DNA from: JBOEGW01 sp050633625
GTDB taxonomy: Bacteria > Pseudomonadota > Alphaproteobacteria > Rhodobacterales > Rhodobacteraceae
DNA: 64,000 nucleotides
Assembly: GCA_050633625.1 (NCBI GenBank)
Contig: JBOEGW010000004.1
Location: forward strand, 62,001-126,000
Direction of reading: 5' to 3'
The first letter of the stretch is position 1. Every line of letters starts with the position of its first letter. Under the pieces are notes generated by a model. That model searched no databases. It had not been told where the DNA came from and saw only the letters and a program-made list of their open reading frames with translations. Made by a program: the position numbers and the translations under genes. Below, piece by piece: positions 61,438 through 64,000 of the stretch.

Positions 61438-64000
61438 TGTTTGTTCTTGGCCCCCTCGGATTTGCCGCGCCCGCAATTTTGATCGCGCTCGTTGTGCTGC
61501 CCGTTTTGTGGGTCATTCTGCGGGCGGTGCCGCCAGCACCTTTGCGCCAAGCCTTTCCGGGGGTTGCGCTCTTGCTGGGCCTTCAGGATGAGGACAGTGA
61601 GGCCGTGCGGTCGCCATGGTGGCTGCTATTATTGCGCTGTCTTGCCATTGGGGCGTTGATTTTTGGCTTTGCGGGGCCTGTACTGAACCCGACCCAAAGT
61701 GATGGGGGCAAGGGGCCTTTGTTGGTTGTCGTTGATGACAGTTTTGCCGCCGCCCCAGATTGGCGCGCGCGCGTCGAGGCCCTGCGCGCCCCAATTGCGG
61801 CGGCGGGCAGTGCGGCGCGCCCCGTGGCATTGGTCGTTGCAAGTGACGTGCCCAGCGAGGCCTCACTTCCCCTTCGCGCGGCTCAAGACGCAAGCGAACG
61901 CCTTGGCGCGCTCACCCCGCAACCTTTGCCCGTGGACCACACGCCGCTTTTGGGCTGGGTGTCGCGCCTAGAGGGTCCGTTTGACACGCTTTGGATCTCT
62001 GATGGGCTGCACTCGGAGGCGCGCGCTCGTTTGGCAACGGCTTTGGGCGCGTTCGGATCACTCACAGTCCTTGAGCCACCGCGCGCGCGCTTTGGCTTGC
62101 TGCCGACACAGGTGAAAGATGGGTTGGTCGAGGTTGAAGCGCTGCGGTCCACTGCGTTTGAAGACGCGACAATTGTTGTCACTGGGCGCGGACCAGATCC
62201 GACTGGTATTGAACGTGAATTGGCCCGCGTGACCATGCGGTTTGGAGCGAACGAAACGCGCGCGAAGGACGCGCTGTCCTTGCCGCCCGAACTGCGCAAT
62301 CGTATCACCCGTTTCCAAATCGAAGGTCAGCGTTCGGCGGGGGCGGTGACATTGACCGATGACAGTTTGAAACGGCGCAAAGTGGGGCTGGTGTCTAATG
62401 CTGCGCGCGAAGAAAGTCTGGCGCTCTTGTCGCCACTAGATTACCTGCGCGAAGCTTTGGTTCCGAGCGCGCAAGTGATCGAAGGTCCACTGGAAGACGT
62501 CCTGACCACGGGACCGGATGCGATCATCTTGGTGGATGTTGCTGCACTTTCGGTGCGCGACAGTGATACCTTGAGGGCATGGGTGGCTGAAGGCGGTTTG
62601 CTCGTGCGATTTGCGGGCCCACGGCTTGCAGCGCTGGACGGGCGCGATGATGATTTGTTGCCTGTTGAGCTGCGTGCTGGGGGGCGCACGGTGGGCGGCG
62701 CGATGAGCTGGGGAGAGCCGCGCAGGCTGGCACCGTTTGAGGCCGAGTCTCCCTTCTATGGGCTGACAATTCCCGATGACATCGAAGTCACCTCGCAAGT
62801 CTTAGCGCAACCCGGCCCCGATTTGGCCGCGCGCACCATCGCGGCGCTGGCCGATGGCACACCCCTTGTGACCCGTAAATCTCTGGCGGATGGGCAGGTT
62901 GTTTTGTTTCACGTCACCGCGAATGCAGAATGGTCGAGTTTGCCGCTCTCAGGGCTGTTTGTGCAGATGTTGGAGCGCTTGGCGGTGTCGACGACGGGCG
63001 GATCGTTTGCACGCACCGATCTCGTTGGTACGGCGTGGTCCCCGGTTCAGGTGATGGACGGGTTCGGAGCGTTAAGTGACGCGCAAGGGCGCGGTAGCAT
63101 CGAGGGCGCGGCTTTGCTTGGCCCTGTGAACGCTGCGCTTTTGCCCGGATTATATGAAGCGGATCAGCGGCGGGTGGCGGTGAATGTGCTTGGCCCAAAC
63201 GCCCAATTGCAAGCGGCAAACTGGCCAGCGGGGATCACGCCTACGTGGCACGGCACACAACACACACGGGATTTATCCGGCTGGGTGTTGTTGGCGGGAT
63301 TGTTGTTTCTGACGTTGGATATCTTGGCATCTCTCGCGCTCACGGGGCGGTTGCGTGGCCGGGGGCGCACAGGGGCGGCGGGGATGGTCGCACTGATGCT
63401 TCTGGCGGTGACCTCCCTCGCGCCTGACGGTGCGATGGCAAATGACAGCATGGCGATCGCTGCGGCAAATGACGTTACGCTTGCCTATGTGATCACCGGG
63501 GAAGGGACGGTGGATCGCGTCTCTGAGGCGGGGTTGACCGGGTTGAGTTTGCAAATGGGCGCGCGCACCTCTGTTGAACCTGCGATGCCTGTTGGTGTGG
63601 ATCTTGAGGCGGATGATCTCTCACTCTATCCGCTATTATACTGGCCGATCGTGGAAACCCAAAAGGCGCCTTCTGCCGCTGCCTATTCAAAGCTCAACGC
63701 CTATATGCGGGCCGGGGGCATGATTGTTTTTGACACACGCGATGGGGATGTGGCGGGGTTTGGTTCGGCCGGGACACCTGAGGCCAAGCGTTTGCGCCGC
63801 CTCGCGCAGCCGCTTGATATTCCGCCGCTCGGGCCAATTCCGATGGATCACGTTGTCACCCGTGCCTTTTATCTGCTGACGGATTTTCCAGGCCGATATA
63901 TGGGCCAAGCGGTTTGGGCGGAAGCTGCACCTTTGAATGCGGAAATTCTGGAAGGCATGCCCTTTCGCAATCTGAATGATGGGGTGACGCCAGTGATGAT
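61437..64000 (+). CDS. DUF4159 domain-containing membrane protein (BatA-like N-terminus), partial
   Basis: The ATG overlaps the DUF58 stop by one base and the frame stays open to the right edge, at least 854 codons. The N-terminus has two membrane segments (LGPLGFAAPAILIALVVL and RCLAIGALIFGFAG) and a VWA-like VVVDDSFAA. Another membrane pair lies near residue 620-665 (WVLLAGLLFLTLDILASLAL). The last visible part (LYPLLYWPIV, YMRAGGMIVFDTRDGD) matches DUF4159. It completes a MoxR-DUF58-DUF4159 system common in Rhodobacteraceae. Confidence 0.87.
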   Translation, partial: MFVLGPLGFAAPAILIALVVLPVLWVILRAVPPAPLRQAFPGVALLLGLQDEDSEAVRSPWWLLLLRCLAIGALIFGFAGPVLNPTQSDGGKGPLLVVVDDSFAAAPDWRARVEALRAPIAAAGSAARPVALVVASDVPSEASLPLRAAQDASERLGALTPQPLPVDHTPLLGWVSRLEGPFDTLWISDGLHSEARARLATALGAFGSLTVLEPPRARFGLLPTQVKDGLVEVEALRSTAFEDATIVVTGRGPDPTGIERELARVTMRFGANETRAKDALSLPPELRNRITRFQIEGQRSAGAVTLTDDSLKRRKVGLVSNAAREESLALLSPLDYLREALVPSAQVIEGPLEDVLTTGPDAIILVDVAALSVRDSDTLRAWVAEGGLLVRFAGPRLAALDGRDDDLLPVELRAGGRTVGGAMSWGEPRRLAPFEAESPFYGLTIPDDIEVTSQVLAQPGPDLAARTIAALADGTPLVTRKSLADGQVVLFHVTANAEWSSLPLSGLFVQMLERLAVSTTGGSFARTDLVGTAWSPVQVMDGFGALSDAQGRGSIEGAALLGPVNAALLPGLYEADQRRVAVNVLGPNAQLQAANWPAGITPTWHGTQHTRDLSGWVLLAGLLFLTLDILASLALTGRLRGRGRTGAAGMVALMLLAVTSLAPDGAMANDSMAIAAANDVTLAYVITGEGTVDRVSEAGLTGLSLQMGARTSVEPAMPVGVDLEADDLSLYPLLYWPIVETQKAPSAAAYSKLNAYMRAGGMIVFDTRDGDVAGFGSAGTPEAKRLRRLAQPLDIPPLGPIPMDHVVTRAFYLLTDFPGRYMGQAVWAEAAPLNAEILEGMPFRNLNDGVTPVM

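Overview
The window looks like chromosomal DNA of an alphaproteobacterium of the Rhodobacteraceae, most likely the Roseobacter group. The signs are the ffh-rpsP-rimM-trmD-rplS ribosomal neighbourhood, a stand-alone F0 operon with b' and b subunits, a MipZ division-plane ATPase, TAXI-type TRAP and taurine/nitrate-type ABC transporters, and a ureDABCEFG cluster with extra small genes. The genus cannot be fixed from the sequence. I see no phage, insertion sequence, CRISPR array or replication origin.

Layout. 1-9933: a catabolic region with the end of an ABC binding protein, two ABC permeases, an SDR plus HisD-like dehydrogenase pair, an extended SDR, a fumarylacetoacetase-type hydrolase, an FAD monooxygenase, a NodD-like LysR regulator and two more SDRs. 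10158-16512: a complete urease operon that also carries a 59-residue His-containing membrane peptide gene between ureA and ureB and two paralogous secreted-protein genes between ureC and ureE. 16621-20149: a DUF1127 protein, tRNA-Gly, a GH25 lipoprotein, and a beta-keto acid cleavage enzyme with an aminotransferase. 20644-24749: a TAXI TRAP transporter and a universal stress protein.

24954-33848 is the most unusual part. A regulator joining a putative MEDS sensory domain to a SARP-type activator precedes a cytochrome P450, a two-gene split PEP-synthase-like phosphotransferase, two tandem HD-domain hydrolases, an SDR and a 2Fe-2S ferredoxin. This gene set matches the logic of the Corynebacterium glutamicum cre pathway for 4-cresol: phosphorylate the substrate, oxidise it with a P450 and ferredoxin, remove the phosphate, then dehydrogenate the alcohol. 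Next to it, on the other strand (33845-40905), lies an IclR-controlled operon for a three-subunit biotin-dependent carboxylase, a HAD phosphatase and an acetoacetyl-CoA synthetase. This suggests carboxylation of a ketone or 2-oxo acid followed by CoA activation. Both substrate assignments are inference.

41007-64000: a GFA-family protein, a Wza-like export lipoprotein, mipZ, a secreted RTX glycoside-hydrolase-like protein, the ribosomal/SRP cluster (with a sulfotransferase-like gene and a membrane-protein gene inserted), a GT8-like glycosyltransferase, a LysR regulator, the F0 ATP synthase operon, an ArsR-type regulator, DUF1285, and a MoxR-DUF58-DUF4159 operon that runs off the right edge. 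A 34-base intergenic repeat ending in a hairpin occurs twice, after ureF and after the ArsR-type gene.
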